DNA of 44,863 nucleotides from Candidatus Neomarinimicrobiota bacterium. GTDB lineage: Bacteria; Fidelibacterota; Fidelibacteria; Fidelibacterales; Fidelibacteraceae. Made by a program: the position numbers and the translations under genes. Where the stretch lies: contig JAGGVO010000040.1 in assembly GCA_021157965.1 (NCBI GenBank), positions 1-44,863 of the forward strand. Direction: 5' to 3'. Below the pieces are notes generated by a model, which saw nothing but the letters and a program-made list of their open reading frames with translations, had not been told where the DNA came from and ran no database searches. Numbering within the stretch: the first letter of the stretch is position 1; each line of letters opens with the position of its first letter. Shown here in pieces: positions 1-9,204 of this stretch.

Positions 1-88
1 CCTGATGGTCCTGTCTGTTCTATCTTTAATATGAGTTAATTGAGAGTAATTTCTGTCAACACTATTCAGGGATGGTCATTGGGCCACT

Positions 89-160
89 CGTCACGCGTCA
101 CGCGTCACTATTAAGTCGGCAGTCATCAGTCGGCAGGATTGGTCAACTGTCACGCGTCAC
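89..160. repeat. short direct repeats (GTCACGC units and AGTCGGCAG pair)
   Basis: The unit GTCACGC recurs in tandem at 89-108 and again at about 149-160. Between them the 9-mer AGTCGGCAG occurs twice (about 114-122 and 128-136). The rest of 1-164 shows no gene or RNA that I recognise. The repeats abut the broken end of the aldo/keto reductase remnant at 165, so they may mark the junction where that gene was lost. Confidence 0.6.
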
Positions 161-164
161 TTTC

Positions 165-245
165 TTACACACCCAACCAAGCCCATGCGCCGAAATCAAT
201 GACGAAGACTTTGGGGCCACGTTGACCCAGATGTATATATTTCAT
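165..245 (-). pseudogene. N-terminal remnant of an aldo/keto reductase
   Basis: A 26-codon reading frame begins at an ATG at 245 behind a clear ribosome-binding site (AAGGAG, 252-257 on the minus strand, 6-nt spacing). Its peptide starts MKYIHLGQRGPKVFVIDFG and goes on with AWAWLGV. This matches the usual opening of large-family aldo/keto reductases (M-K-Y-x-x-L-G-x-x-G-x-K-V-S-x-I-G-F-G). A stop at 165-167 ends it where about 300 further residues would be expected, and the DNA beyond is repeats with no recognisable continuation. It lies 60 nt downstream of trhP and could still be translated from that transcript. I read it as a truncated gene fragment and not a functional small protein. It is only an N-terminal piece, so the exact subfamily cannot be named. 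Confidence 0.65.
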
Positions 246-304
246 GGAATTCTCCTTAAAATTTTCTGTCAGTTAATGGGTTGAAGAAGATCCCCGTTAC
301 AGAT

Positions 305-1621
305 TCACTCTGTTTTCTGCCGGAGGAAAGCATAATCGCCGGGATTTTTCGGCAAAAGAATCCGGACATTCCCGGCGCCGCCGTGGGCTGTCTCCAGTTT
401 TTCCCCTTTCAGATTTTCCATGACCTTCAGGGTGAAGGGGATGGTTTCTTCGGGCGTGACAAGCTCCAGGATTGATCCGGTTTTCATCCGGTTTTTAACT
501 TCAAAGATTCCCATGGAGGATGTGTCGTCATATTCTTTCAGAATGCCCGTCACCTGATAGAGAAAGCCGACGGAGTAGCCATCCTCAAAATTCTCTCCGT
601 ACTGCCTGGGATTCCGGGTGTAGAAACCGGTGGTGTAGGTCCGGGAGCTGAGTGTCATGAGGTCCCGGAGGTGTTCCGGATTGAAGGATCTGCCTGCCGT
701 CATATCGTCAATAGCCCGCCGGTAACTCCTGGCCGTCATGGCGGCATACCAGGCGGATTTGGTCCGCCCTTCCACCTTGAAACTCATCACACCCGCTTTC
801 ACCAGATCGGGGAGGAGTTCAATCGCGCAGAGATCCCGGGAATTCATGAGATAGGTTCCGAATTCATCCTCAAAAATCGGCATTTTTTCGTTGTGGCGTT
901 TGGGTTCGGACAGGGTAAAACCATCCGGAAGCCGGGTGTTAGATTCATAGGTATAAGGGGATTGGGAATTTTCCACCTCAAGGATGGAGCCTTTTTCCCA
1001 GGCCAGTTTATATTCCCAGCGGCAGCTGTTGGTGCATGTCCCCTGATTGGCATCCCGGTGGTTCAGGTAGTTGGAAATCAGGCAGCGACCGGAATAGGCA
1101 ATGCAGATAGCGCCGTGGACAAAGGCTTCCAGTTCAACATCCGGTACTTTTTGGTGCATGTGGGCAATTTCATTCAGGTGGAGTTCCCGGGAGAGGATAA
1201 TGCGCCGGATTCCCAAATCCCGCCAGAAACGGACAGTGGTCCAGTTGGTGGTATTGGCCTGGGTGCTCAGGTGGATGGAAATTTGGGGATAGCGTTTCAG
1301 GGCCAGGGCAATGAGTCCCGGATCGCTCATAATGAGTCCGTCGGGTTGCCACGCTGCTACATAGTCCAGCTCTTTCAGAAAACCGTCCACCTTCAGGTTG
1401 TGGGCGTAGATATTCATTACCAGGTAGATTTTTTTGCTCAATCTGTGGGTGTATTCCACAGCTTCCCGCAGGTTCTCCCGGCGGAATCCGATTTCCCGGG
1501 TCCGCAAGGAATACTTCGGAACTCCGGCATAGACCGCATCGGCTCCAAAGGCCAGAGCTACCCGGAGCTTTTCCGGGTCGCCGGCCGGGAGGAGGAGTTC
1601 GGGAGCTTGAGTTGGTTTCAT
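305..1621 (-). CDS. trhP: U32 family protein, tRNA hydroxylation protein P-like
   Basis: This 438-aa protein opens with the U32 pattern ELLLPAGDPEKLRVALAFGADAVYAG written as a TIM-barrel start (residues 8-33). It carries the U32 signature with a cysteine cluster: EAFVHGAICIAYSGRC, followed by GTCTNSC about 17 residues later. Such cysteines bind an Fe-S cluster in the family. In E. coli the closest relatives (YegQ/TrhP) are needed for prephenate-dependent 5-hydroxyuridine formation at tRNA position 34. The family was first described as collagenase-like peptidases, but that activity is doubtful for this branch. Length fits the single-domain TrhP type and not the longer RlhA type. It is apparently monocistronic. 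The space upstream is filled by REP-like hairpins and the RAYT gene. The family is certain; the TrhP branch is likely. Confidence 0.85.
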   Translation of the reverse strand: MKPTQAPELLLPAGDPEKLRVALAFGADAVYAGVPKYSLRTREIGFRRENLREAVEYTHRLSKKIYLVMNIYAHNLKVDGFLKELDYVAAWQPDGLIMSDPGLIALALKRYPQISIHLSTQANTTNWTTVRFWRDLGIRRIILSRELHLNEIAHMHQKVPDVELEAFVHGAICIAYSGRCLISNYLNHRDANQGTCTNSCRWEYKLAWEKGSILEVENSQSPYTYESNTRLPDGFTLSEPKRHNEKMPIFEDEFGTYLMNSRDLCAIELLPDLVKAGVMSFKVEGRTKSAWYAAMTARSYRRAIDDMTAGRSFNPEHLRDLMTLSSRTYTTGFYTRNPRQYGENFEDGYSVGFLYQVTGILKEYDDTSSMGIFEVKNRMKTGSILELVTPEETIPFTLKVMENLKGEKLETAHGGAGNVRILLPKNPGDYAFLRQKTE

Positions 1622-1693
1622 GAAAAGAATTTACATGTTTCAGCGAAAGAAAAGAAGTTTCATTCAGCAGGGACTGCCGGGAGTGGTTGGGAC

Positions 1694-1806
1694 TCTCCTG
1701 GACTGAAGTCCCGGGTTGGGGGCGCCGCCTCTGCGCTGCTCCGGGACTGAAGTCCCGGGTTGGGTGTGTTCCTGCCTTCGAGCTGCCCGGGACTGGAGTC
1801 CCGGGT
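1694..1806. repeat. array of three REP-like palindromes
   Basis: Three hairpins of the form CCCGGGACTGAAGTCCCGGG lie at 1694-1714 (5' arm degenerate), 1741-1759 and 1786-1805 (loop GGAG variant). Each is followed by GTTGGG or GTTAGGG. The arms are 8-9 bp around a TGAA-like loop. Copies share one orientation, with about 47 and 46 nt between starts. The third copy overlaps the end of the RAYT gene and supplies its stop codon (TAA from the TTA at 1806-1808). Palindromes of this kind next to a RAYT gene are typical REP elements. Confidence 0.85.
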
Positions 1807-2186
1807 TAGGGTGGTGTAAGGGAGTGGTGTTCTTTTTGGTGAAGGATGTATCGGATAACCGTTTTTTTGTGGTGTGGACAGATTGTTGCAATGTAGTAGC
1901 CCGGTTGCCAACGAAAAGGAGCTTCAAAAAGTTTGTTCTTGTTGATCCATCGGGATGATTCTCCCTTGATAGCTTTTATGGCATCTGATACGGCTATGTA
2001 GACAGGAATCGTAGCAAAAATGTGCAGATGATCCTGATATCCGTTTATGGCATGTATTTGAATGCCTTTTGTTGATGCATATGTACGTATGTGTTGTATT
2101 AAAGCCATTAACCGTGGTTGATTCAGTCGTTTTTCACGGTACTTGGTGATTATCACAATGTGATAGAAAATATCTCTGTACGGCAT
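1806..2186 (-). CDS. REP-associated tyrosine transposase (IS200-like, Y1), C-terminally short
   Basis: This 126-aa protein has the Y1 HUH-nuclease layout. It starts with FYHIVIITKYREKRL, carries the metal-binding motif HLHIF (near residue 52), then a KGESSRWINK segment, the catalytic-tyrosine region FRWQPGYYIATI and finally YILHQKEHH. Members of this family cut and join single-stranded DNA hairpins, and RAYTs are domesticated forms that act on REP palindromes. RAYTs usually continue 20-40 residues past the QKEHH motif. Here the protein ends five residues later at a stop inside the third flanking palindrome, so the tail is missing and activity may be altered. REP-like hairpins lie on both sides (three downstream, one upstream). 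No second insertion-sequence gene and no intact IS ends were seen. Confidence 0.85.
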   Translation of the reverse strand: MPYRDIFYHIVIITKYREKRLNQPRLMALIQHIRTYASTKGIQIHAINGYQDHLHIFATIPVYIAVSDAIKAIKGESSRWINKNKLFEAPFRWQPGYYIATICPHHKKTVIRYILHQKEHHSLTPP

Positions 2187-2293
2187 TTTTACCCCGCATG
2201 TACAAAAGAATAAAAAAATTCACCAGGAATTACAATATTATTCATTAATACGTATATTCGACAATCCTAATGGGTGGCACACAACTCAACCAA

Positions 2294-2313
2294 GGACTTC
2301 AGTCCCGGGTTGG
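2294..2313. repeat. single degenerate REP-like palindrome upstream of the RAYT gene
   Basis: The sequence GGACTTCAGTCCCGGGTTGGG repeats the right arm and tail of the 1694-1806 copies, but its left arm has decayed (CCAAGGACTT for CCCGGGACT). It lies in the 208-nt divergent space between the RAYT start (2186) and the C25 peptidase start (2395). That space otherwise holds only AT-rich DNA that probably contains both promoters. I could not assign confident -35/-10 boxes. Confidence 0.7.
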
Positions 2314-2394
2314 GTGGAACCGGGATTGTTCCTCATCACATGTCCGAAGGCATGAGTTGTTGTTTAGACAGAAAAATCTTCGGAAATTATGTAA

Positions 2395-5300
2395 ATGACC
2401 AAATCCTGTGTAAAAAAAACCTCCATGGCGGTTTTGATGGTTTTTGCGATGGTGGCAGGACTTTTTCCTGCGCCGGTGTTTCTTTCGCCGGCGGAAGGAG
2501 AGATTCCTGTACAAGCCCGGAGAACAGCACCGGGACGGCTTCAATTGGAGATTCACATTCCCCGGCTTCGCCTGGAGTCTGTATCCGCACCGGACGGAGA
2601 AAGCTATACCCAAATTCGGATTGAAGGTGAATACACCACACGGGAAGAGGGACACCCCGAACTCCCCGTCATCCGTCGTCTGATACGGGTTCCGGCAGAC
2701 CGCTTTCTAAGTGTGAGTCTGGACGATTCGTCACATACCCGCCTGTTCTTAAGCCGGTATACCCTGCCGGACAAAATCTGGCCGGTCCAGCCCTCTCGTC
2801 CCAAACGGCCGGACGTAAAACTCCTGTTTCAAAATCCCGACATCCGGGCGTACAGCCAAAAGACCCGTTTCCCGGCGGTGCGGCTGACCGATCTGGGCAT
2901 CCTGCGGCAGGAACGGATTTACCGGCTGGATGTTTTTCCCGTAAATTATGATCCCAAAAACGGCAGCCTGGACCTGCGAAAATCCCTTTCGTTGACCCTG
3001 TCCGAATCCCCCGGCAAGGGAGTCTACACTCCGCCACCCTCTCCCTTCTTTTCCAAACTCACGGCGCCGCTTCCCGCTACCAGCGACAATCCTCCATCTC
3101 TTATTCAATCCCCCCCGGAATATCTGATTGTCACCCCCTCAGCCTTCGAACCGGCCCTGGAGCCTTTCATCACCTGGAAAACGCGCCGGGGCTTTCAGGT
3201 AGATGTGCTTATTTTGGAAAGCCTGGAAAATCCGGATACAGCAAGCATCCGCCAGGCCATTCACGACCGGTATCTCAATCCGCCGGCAGGGCACTTCGCC
3301 CCTTCCTTCCTCCTGCTGGTGGGTGATGAAGATTATATCCCCGTTTTTAAAGGGGAAAAAAACGACCATTTTACCGATCTGCCCTATGTGACGGTGACGG
3401 AAGGGGATTACCTGCCTGATCTCTATGCCGGCCGACTGCCGGTCCGCTCCGCCACGGAGCTGTCCCGACTTATCGAAAAAATACTGTGGGTTGATACCTA
3501 CACCTATGATGATCCCGGCCATCTGAATAACGTGATGCTCATCGCCGGCTGGGATGCCAACTGGGCGGAAATGTACGGCTATCCGGCGGTGAATTATGCC
3601 CGTGATCACTACTTGAACGAGACGGCGGGTTTTAACACCTATACTTTTCTGTCCAGCCGGGCAGGAGAATTTACAACAGCCGTCCGGAACCGACTCAATA
3701 CAGGATTCAGCCTGATTTACTATACCGGCCACGGGTCTGCCACATCCTGGCAGGATCCGGCCGTAAGTACCCTTGAGCTTTACGATATGCAGTCCTGGAA
3801 TACCGCACCCCTGCTCATCACCAACGGCTGCCAGACCTCCAACTTTGCCATCAACAACAGCTTCAGCGAAACCTGGGTCCGCCTGGAAAACCGGGGTGCA
3901 TCCGCCGCTATCGGCGCCACCAACGACACCTACTGGGATGAAGACCTGTGGTGGGCAGTGGGACTCTATACGATCGGGCCGGACGGTCGGACCCCCACGC
4001 CGGAAGAGACCGGTACCGGTATGTTTGACATCCCCTTTACACGGACGGATCTGGATAATCCTTCCGCCCTTATCTACACAGGCAATCTGGCCGTCAGCCA
4101 ATCCGCTTCTTCTTTTTCCCGCTATTATTGGGAAATCTACACCCTTTTCGGCGATCCATCCATGACCCTCCGCTTCGGCGAATCAGAACCCCTTGACGTA
4201 TTTTCCGAGAATTGTATCGCCTGGGGTACCGTGAATTTTCAGGTGGATGTAAACGGGGTCCCCAATGCTTTGGTGGGACTCTCCCGGGGGGATTCCCTTA
4301 TCGCCGCAGCTTATACCGACGACTGGGGACTGAGCACCCTCACCTTTCCGCCGTTAAACAGTCTGGAGAATCTCCACCTCACGGTCACAGCTCCGGGATA
4401 TATCCCCTATGAAAAAATTATCACGGTGATTGAACCGTCTCAACTGATCACGGATAAGGATACCCTGGCCATCCAAACGACAGATACTCTGTCCGTAACG
4501 GTCCTGGATACGGATGGCAATCCCCTGGAAAACATGGAAATCCGGGCACTGTCCCCGGGATACAGCTCGGATACGGTAATGACGGACCAGAACGGCCTTG
4601 CCATATTGCCCCTCTGTGTTCCCTACGGTCCCTCACTTACTCTGCTTGCCCGGGATCCGGCGGCCCGTTATCCTCTCAAACGGGAAACGCTGATCATCAC
4701 CGGAGGTCAGGATTTTACGGCACCGGAACTGCATTTGTACTCCCGGTATGGTGTGGCGGATTCCCTTCTGCTGAGGATTCCCTTTACCCTGACAGGATCA
4801 GCTGCAAATACGGCTGTCCAGACTTGGTATTCTCAGGATGGGCTTCATTATGAAGGTGGAAACGACACCCTGAGAGTAGAGAGCGATATTCCTGAGCCCC
4901 TGTCCGCTGCCCTCACGGCGCCGGGTTATAATACACATTACCGGACATTCCCCATTGTTTCCCTTTTTACCCTCTTCTCCGGGGCGGTGACGAATACAGC
5001 CGGCAAACCCATTTCCGGTGCGGAACTCCGCTTTCAGGGAGATAATTACCGCACCTACACTTTTTTTACTGACGATTCGGGACACTTTGCATCACCGAAC
5101 CCCGTACTCATGGAACCGCTGAATCTCCGGATCCGGGCTTTCGGATACGAAAAATCCGACACCCTTATCATTCCCCGCTGGCCGGCCGATTCCCTTGCCC
5201 TGGTGCTGAAAGAGAGTCCCCGCCGACTTTGGACCGCCCGGGTTTACGATATTTACGGCATGCCGCTGGAAGCCCGGTACCAGGTGTACATCGGCACCAG

Positions 5301-7056
5301 TGATTCTCTCTACGCCGAAGGATTCTGCAGCAACGCACCCGATTCCAACCTGCAGGTTTTACTCCCCCATTACACCTACACATTGCACCTGACCCTGCCG
5401 GGATACGTACCGGTCCGACTGGTGTTCAATACCGAAGATTCCCCCTACGCCAATATCCCCATGTCCCTCCGGAGCGGCTACCTTGTGATTAATGACGATT
5501 CAGCCAAACGCTATAAAGATAAAAACGACATCATTCCCTGGAGGGATGGGGTTTCTGCAAATTCCGCCTTCCTCATGGCAGATATCCTCCGGGATGCCGG
5601 GCTCTCTGTTTCGGTAAAAAGCAGCGCCGATATCAATCCCTCCCTCCTCTCCACCTACAATGGCGTGATATACTCCCACGGCGCCGATCAGCAGCCTGTA
5701 AGCACCACCCTGCAAACAGCCCTGGAAAATTACCTGGACTGGGGCGGTCCCCTGCTGATTGAAGGCGGTGAGCTGGCCTATGAACATTACGAGGATCATT
5801 TCGGCCGGGATGTGCTTCACATTAGCAATTGGATTATTGATAAAGGCGGAGCGGTGACCCTGACGCCGGAGGGCCGTGATTTCATGCGGGCACTATACTC
5901 TCTTCCGGATGAAATGGAACATACTTACGATGTCTATGGTGACCAGGATGTGGTTGAAGCAGCACCGGGTGTGGTTTCTTTAGGATCCTGGAGCGAACGG
6001 GATACTTACAGTTCAATGCTTCTCGTGCCGGATACCCTGGCATATATGTCCTTTCATTTCGCCTCCCTGACCCGCCCGGCGGACCGCCATCATCTTTTGT
6101 GGAACCTGATCCGTCTTCTGCCCTTTTTCAATCCTCATCAGGACTATGCACCTCATGCCTGGATAGACAGCTACGAGGTGCAGAAAAACGACTCTCTCAC
6201 CGTGGATCTCCTGGCCACAACCTGGGATCCGGACGGGGACAGCCTGACACCGGGAGCGGTATACGGGAACAACCTCCATGGAAGCTACAAGACCGATTCC
6301 ACCGGCGAAAAGATAATTTACAAAGCTCCGGCATATCCGGGTGTTTCCGATACCCTGTTTTACACCGTATCGGACGGGAAATACACCGATGAAGGTATGA
6401 TTGTCATATCGATTACGGGAAACAACACCCCGGTTTCCGTCACCCTCCTGGATCCGCCGGATAATTACATCAACCGGGACAGCAGCTCGGTGATTCTCCT
6501 CTGGAGTGCCTCATTTGATCCGGATCCGGACACGCTTCTTTATCTGGTGGGATTGAGTCAGTACAACGGCCTTCATCTGATGGATACTCTGCTCCACACG
6601 CCGGACACTCTTCTGCGGGTTTTTCCTGCCGATCTGGGTTTTGCCCCTGATCTTTCCATCACCTGGCAGGTCTGGGTTACAGACGGACAGGATACCAGTC
6701 TCTCATCGGGAATCCGTCATTTCACCATGGACAGTTCCGCCTTCAACGCCCTGGATCCTGAAGATCTTTTGCCCGTCACCTTCAGCGCAGGTCCCAACTA
6801 TCCCAACCCCTTCAATCCCGTCACATCCATCCCCCTGGCCCTACCGGAAGCCGACGAAGTTACCCTGATAATCTTCAATATCCGCGGCGCCCAAATCCGG
6901 AGCATTGGTCCCCTCTCCTTCCATGCCGGTTATCACTCCCTGGTCTGGGACGGCCGGGACAACCGGGGACACACGGCCGGGACAGGCCTTTACATCGGTA
7001 AAATCCAAACCCGTCACGGACACACAACCACTTTAAAAATGATATACATGAAATAA
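2395..7056 (+). CDS. secreted gingipain-like C25 cysteine peptidase with T9SS-type sorting domain
   Basis: A 1553-aa multidomain exported protein. Residues 1-36 look like a signal peptide (KK, then a hydrophobic stretch). Residues 45-210 resemble the C25 propeptide (GHPELPVIRR). The catalytic domain runs from about 243 to 590. It has the gingipain dyad: His446 in YYTGHGSATSW and Cys479 in LLITNGCQTSNF, and it closes with IYTLFGDPSM. After it come carboxypeptidase-regulatory-like Ig segments (about 620-1010), a ThuA/glutamine-amidotransferase-like flavodoxin-fold segment (about 1028-1250, LVINDDSAKRY, then GGPLLIEGGE), cadherin-like repeats with DPDGDSLTP, and a C-terminal FlgD-like sorting domain beginning NYPNPFNP (1468-1475). 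T9SS C-terminal domains send cargo across the outer membrane, where they are removed or anchored. The likely role is secreted proteolysis. The substrate cannot be told, because both Arg- and Lys-specific members exist. It forms an operon with the esterase 4 nt downstream. Confidence 0.9.
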   Translation: MTKSCVKKTSMAVLMVFAMVAGLFPAPVFLSPAEGEIPVQARRTAPGRLQLEIHIPRLRLESVSAPDGESYTQIRIEGEYTTREEGHPELPVIRRLIRVPADRFLSVSLDDSSHTRLFLSRYTLPDKIWPVQPSRPKRPDVKLLFQNPDIRAYSQKTRFPAVRLTDLGILRQERIYRLDVFPVNYDPKNGSLDLRKSLSLTLSESPGKGVYTPPPSPFFSKLTAPLPATSDNPPSLIQSPPEYLIVTPSAFEPALEPFITWKTRRGFQVDVLILESLENPDTASIRQAIHDRYLNPPAGHFAPSFLLLVGDEDYIPVFKGEKNDHFTDLPYVTVTEGDYLPDLYAGRLPVRSATELSRLIEKILWVDTYTYDDPGHLNNVMLIAGWDANWAEMYGYPAVNYARDHYLNETAGFNTYTFLSSRAGEFTTAVRNRLNTGFSLIYYTGHGSATSWQDPAVSTLELYDMQSWNTAPLLITNGCQTSNFAINNSFSETWVRLENRGASAAIGATNDTYWDEDLWWAVGLYTIGPDGRTPTPEETGTGMFDIPFTRTDLDNPSALIYTGNLAVSQSASSFSRYYWEIYTLFGDPSMTLRFGESEPLDVFSENCIAWGTVNFQVDVNGVPNALVGLSRGDSLIAAAYTDDWGLSTLTFPPLNSLENLHLTVTAPGYIPYEKIITVIEPSQLITDKDTLAIQTTDTLSVTVLDTDGNPLENMEIRALSPGYSSDTVMTDQNGLAILPLCVPYGPSLTLLARDPAARYPLKRETLIITGGQDFTAPELHLYSRYGVADSLLLRIPFTLTGSAANTAVQTWYSQDGLHYEGGNDTLRVESDIPEPLSAALTAPGYNTHYRTFPIVSLFTLFSGAVTNTAGKPISGAELRFQGDNYRTYTFFTDDSGHFASPNPVLMEPLNLRIRAFGYEKSDTLIIPRWPADSLALVLKESPRRLWTARVYDIYGMPLEARYQVYIGTSDSLYAEGFCSNAPDSNLQVLLPHYTYTLHLTLPGYVPVRLVFNTEDSPYANIPMSLRSGYLVINDDSAKRYKDKNDIIPWRDGVSANSAFLMADILRDAGLSVSVKSSADINPSLLSTYNGVIYSHGADQQPVSTTLQTALENYLDWGGPLLIEGGELAYEHYEDHFGRDVLHISNWIIDKGGAVTLTPEGRDFMRALYSLPDEMEHTYDVYGDQDVVEAAPGVVSLGSWSERDTYSSMLLVPDTLAYMSFHFASLTRPADRHHLLWNLIRLLPFFNPHQDYAPHAWIDSYEVQKNDSLTVDLLATTWDPDGDSLTPGAVYGNNLHGSYKTDSTGEKIIYKAPAYPGVSDTLFYTVSDGKYTDEGMIVISITGNNTPVSVTLLDPPDNYINRDSSSVILLWSASFDPDPDTLLYLVGLSQYNGLHLMDTLLHTPDTLLRVFPADLGFAPDLSITWQVWVTDGQDTSLSSGIRHFTMDSSAFNALDPEDLLPVTFSAGPNYPNPFNPVTSIPLALPEADEVTLIIFNIRGAQIRSIGPLSFHAGYHSLVWDGRDNRGHTAGTGLYIGKIQTRHGHTTTLKMIYMK

Positions 7057-7060
7057 GGTG

Positions 7061-8545
7061 ATGAAAAAATATTTGCTCTTAACCCTGCTTTTATTCTCTG
7101 TCCTCCGGGCAGTATCCTTCGAATCCTGCAACGCATTCAGGGATTCCCTCTTTAAAATCACGTCCATTCAGACAGCTACGGAACGAAATGCGGCGTTGGA
7201 TACCCTGTGGCTCCAATTAAAAGAACAGCGGCAGATTCCCTTTAAAATGGCGGATTCCGTTATATTTCTTTATCGCGGATCGGCATCTTCCGTAGCCTGG
7301 TACGGCGATTTCAACAGCTGGTCGGACGACGCATTCAATGCCACCGTGCAGAAATTAAACGGCAATATCTGGATCCTGGAAAAAACTTTTCCTTCCAATG
7401 CCCGCCTGGATTATAAAATTGTTCTGAATGGAAGCACCTGGATTCTGGATCCTGCGAATCCCTTCCGTCAAATGGGCGGATATGGGTACAATTCCGTGCT
7501 TCGCATGCCGGATTATGAATTTCCCATGGAGGTGTTAGCCCGGGAGGATACGCGAAAAGGAACTCTTTCAGACAACATTCCCATTTACAGCAACGCCCTG
7601 GCCTACAGTCTTCACTACCGGGTTTACACCCCGGCGGACTATGAAACCTTGTCCCACTTGCCTGTTTTGTATATCACAGACGGACACGAATATGCCAACA
7701 GTCTTATGGGCAGCGTTCCCACGGTTCTGGATAATCTGATTCACGACCGGAAAATCAAGCCCCTCATCGCCGTCTTTATCAGTCCGGTCACACCGGGCGG
7801 CGGTATAAACCGCCGTATGAGCGAATATAACATGAACGCAGCTTTTGCCGATTTTTTAGCGGATGAGCTGGTACCCTACATTGATTCCACATATAAAACA
7901 CAAACTGATCCGGATTCCCGGTGCCTTTTGGGGACATCCATGGGCGGGATTTGTTCCGCCTACACCGGTGCCGTGAAACCGGAAACTTTTCATTTGCTGG
8001 CCATCCAATCCCCCGCATTCTGGTACAATCCGGTAATCTACAATCTCTATTCGGATTATCCTCTTCGCCCTTTAAAGATCTGGATGTCCACAGGCACAAT
8101 TCACGACATGCAGAGCGGGGCCCTGCACATGAAAGAAATTTTCGAAAACAAGGGATACGAGTACACATACATGGAGGTTCCGGAAAGCCATTCCTGGGGA
8201 AACTGGCGCGGACAGATTGATGATATCCTCACATGGTTTTGGAAGGACTCCACACAGGTATCCATCCTGCCTGAAAAGAAGGCCCGGAGTTCGACTTCTG
8301 CCCACCCCAATCCTTTTAACGGGCAAACCACCCTGCACCTTTCTCCCCTCCCCTTTCCCCGGAAAGGACAGATACGGATTATAGATCTGGCGGGACGGGA
8401 AATTTTCAGCTCATTCCTCCAGGTTCCGGCAGGCCAGGCGGTATCAATCCCCCTTGACTTCGACCACCAGGCATCCGGCATTTACATTTATACTTTTTTA
8501 TCCTCAAATACACGGGAATCGGGAAAGCTTTTACATCTTAAATAA
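7061..8545 (+). CDS. secreted esterase, enterochelin-esterase-like alpha/beta hydrolase with sorting domain
   Basis: This 494-aa protein (from ATG 7061; a GTG at 7058 is the alternative start) has a signal peptide (MKKYLLLTLLLFSVLRAVS). An N-terminal E-set/CBM48-like beta domain follows (about 60-140, VAWYGDFNSWSDD), as in Fes/IroE-type esterases. The hydrolase domain has nucleophile Ser293 in LLGTSMGG, probable Asp349 (IHDMQSG) and His377 (PESHSWGNW). The last 80 residues start with AHPNPFNGQTTL and form a T9SS-type C-terminal domain. Fes-like enzymes cleave ester bonds in siderophores, and related secreted ones cleave feruloyl or acetyl esters on polysaccharides. No siderophore gene is nearby, so a carbohydrate or lipid ester is equally possible. 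It sits directly behind the C25 peptidase (a 4-nt gap), suggesting co-expressed extracellular hydrolases. It converges on tmk with 26 nt between and no clear terminator. Confidence 0.85.
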   Translation: MKKYLLLTLLLFSVLRAVSFESCNAFRDSLFKITSIQTATERNAALDTLWLQLKEQRQIPFKMADSVIFLYRGSASSVAWYGDFNSWSDDAFNATVQKLNGNIWILEKTFPSNARLDYKIVLNGSTWILDPANPFRQMGGYGYNSVLRMPDYEFPMEVLAREDTRKGTLSDNIPIYSNALAYSLHYRVYTPADYETLSHLPVLYITDGHEYANSLMGSVPTVLDNLIHDRKIKPLIAVFISPVTPGGGINRRMSEYNMNAAFADFLADELVPYIDSTYKTQTDPDSRCLLGTSMGGICSAYTGAVKPETFHLLAIQSPAFWYNPVIYNLYSDYPLRPLKIWMSTGTIHDMQSGALHMKEIFENKGYEYTYMEVPESHSWGNWRGQIDDILTWFWKDSTQVSILPEKKARSSTSAHPNPFNGQTTLHLSPLPFPRKGQIRIIDLAGREIFSSFLQVPAGQAVSIPLDFDHQASGIYIYTFLSSNTRESGKLLHLK

Positions 8546-8571
8546 ATCACATTTTTAAAATTGAAAAGGTA

Positions 8572-9204
8572 TCAGAGAAATTTACGTCTTTGAAGTTCCC
8601 GGCGGATTTTCTCCCGGATATCTGTTTCCGGTTCATGGCCATCCAACACATAACAGCGATCCGGTTCGCGGCGGGCGATTTCCAGAAAACCCTGACGGAC
8701 TCGCTGATGAAAAGCCCGTTTTTCATTTTCCATCCGGTCCGGTGATTTTCCGATGAAGGCCATGCGTTCGGCGGAAGTTTCAAGGGATATGTCAAAGATG
8801 AAAGTCAGGTCGGGGACAAGATCATGGGCGCCGATGGCATTGAGTTGAAGCACCATTTCCAGGTCAAGCTGCCGGCCGTAACCCTGGTAGGCAGTGGTGG
8901 AGTCGTAAAACCGATCTGACAGGACGATTTTCCCTGCTTCCAGGGCAGGAAGGACTTCCTCAGCCACCAGCTGGCTCCGGGCTACGGCAAAAAGGAGAAT
9001 TTCCGTCGTGGCATCCATTTCGGCATACCGGGGATTCAGGAGGATTTCCCGGGCCGCTTCACCCACCGCTGTCGAGCCCGGATCCCGGATTTCCAGGACT
9101 TCAAAGCCTTTTTTCCGGAACATCTCGGCCGTATGACGCACCTGGGTGCTTTTTCCGCAGCCATCCACTCCTTCAAAGGTGATAAAGCGTCCCTTACGAT
9201 CCAT
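8572..9204 (-). CDS. tmk: thymidylate kinase
   Basis: This 210-aa protein phosphorylates dTMP to dTDP with ATP, an essential step of dTTP synthesis in the cytoplasm. It shows the P-loop EGVDGCGKST (residues 11-20), the dTMP-binding DRFYDSTTAYQGYGR segment (about 96-110, with the DRx motif and YQG), and the LID region SPDRMENEKRAFHQRV. The length is normal for bacterial Tmk. A GGAGTG ribosome-binding site lies 10 nt before the ATG at 9204. The start overlaps the end of the PorQ-like gene by 11 nt, so tmk is the last gene of the priA-peptidase-porQ-tmk unit and is probably translationally coupled. Confidence 0.95.
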   Translation of the reverse strand: MDRKGRFITFEGVDGCGKSTQVRHTAEMFRKKGFEVLEIRDPGSTAVGEAAREILLNPRYAEMDATTEILLFAVARSQLVAEEVLPALEAGKIVLSDRFYDSTTAYQGYGRQLDLEMVLQLNAIGAHDLVPDLTFIFDISLETSAERMAFIGKSPDRMENEKRAFHQRVRQGFLEIARREPDRCYVLDGHEPETDIREKIRRELQRRKFL

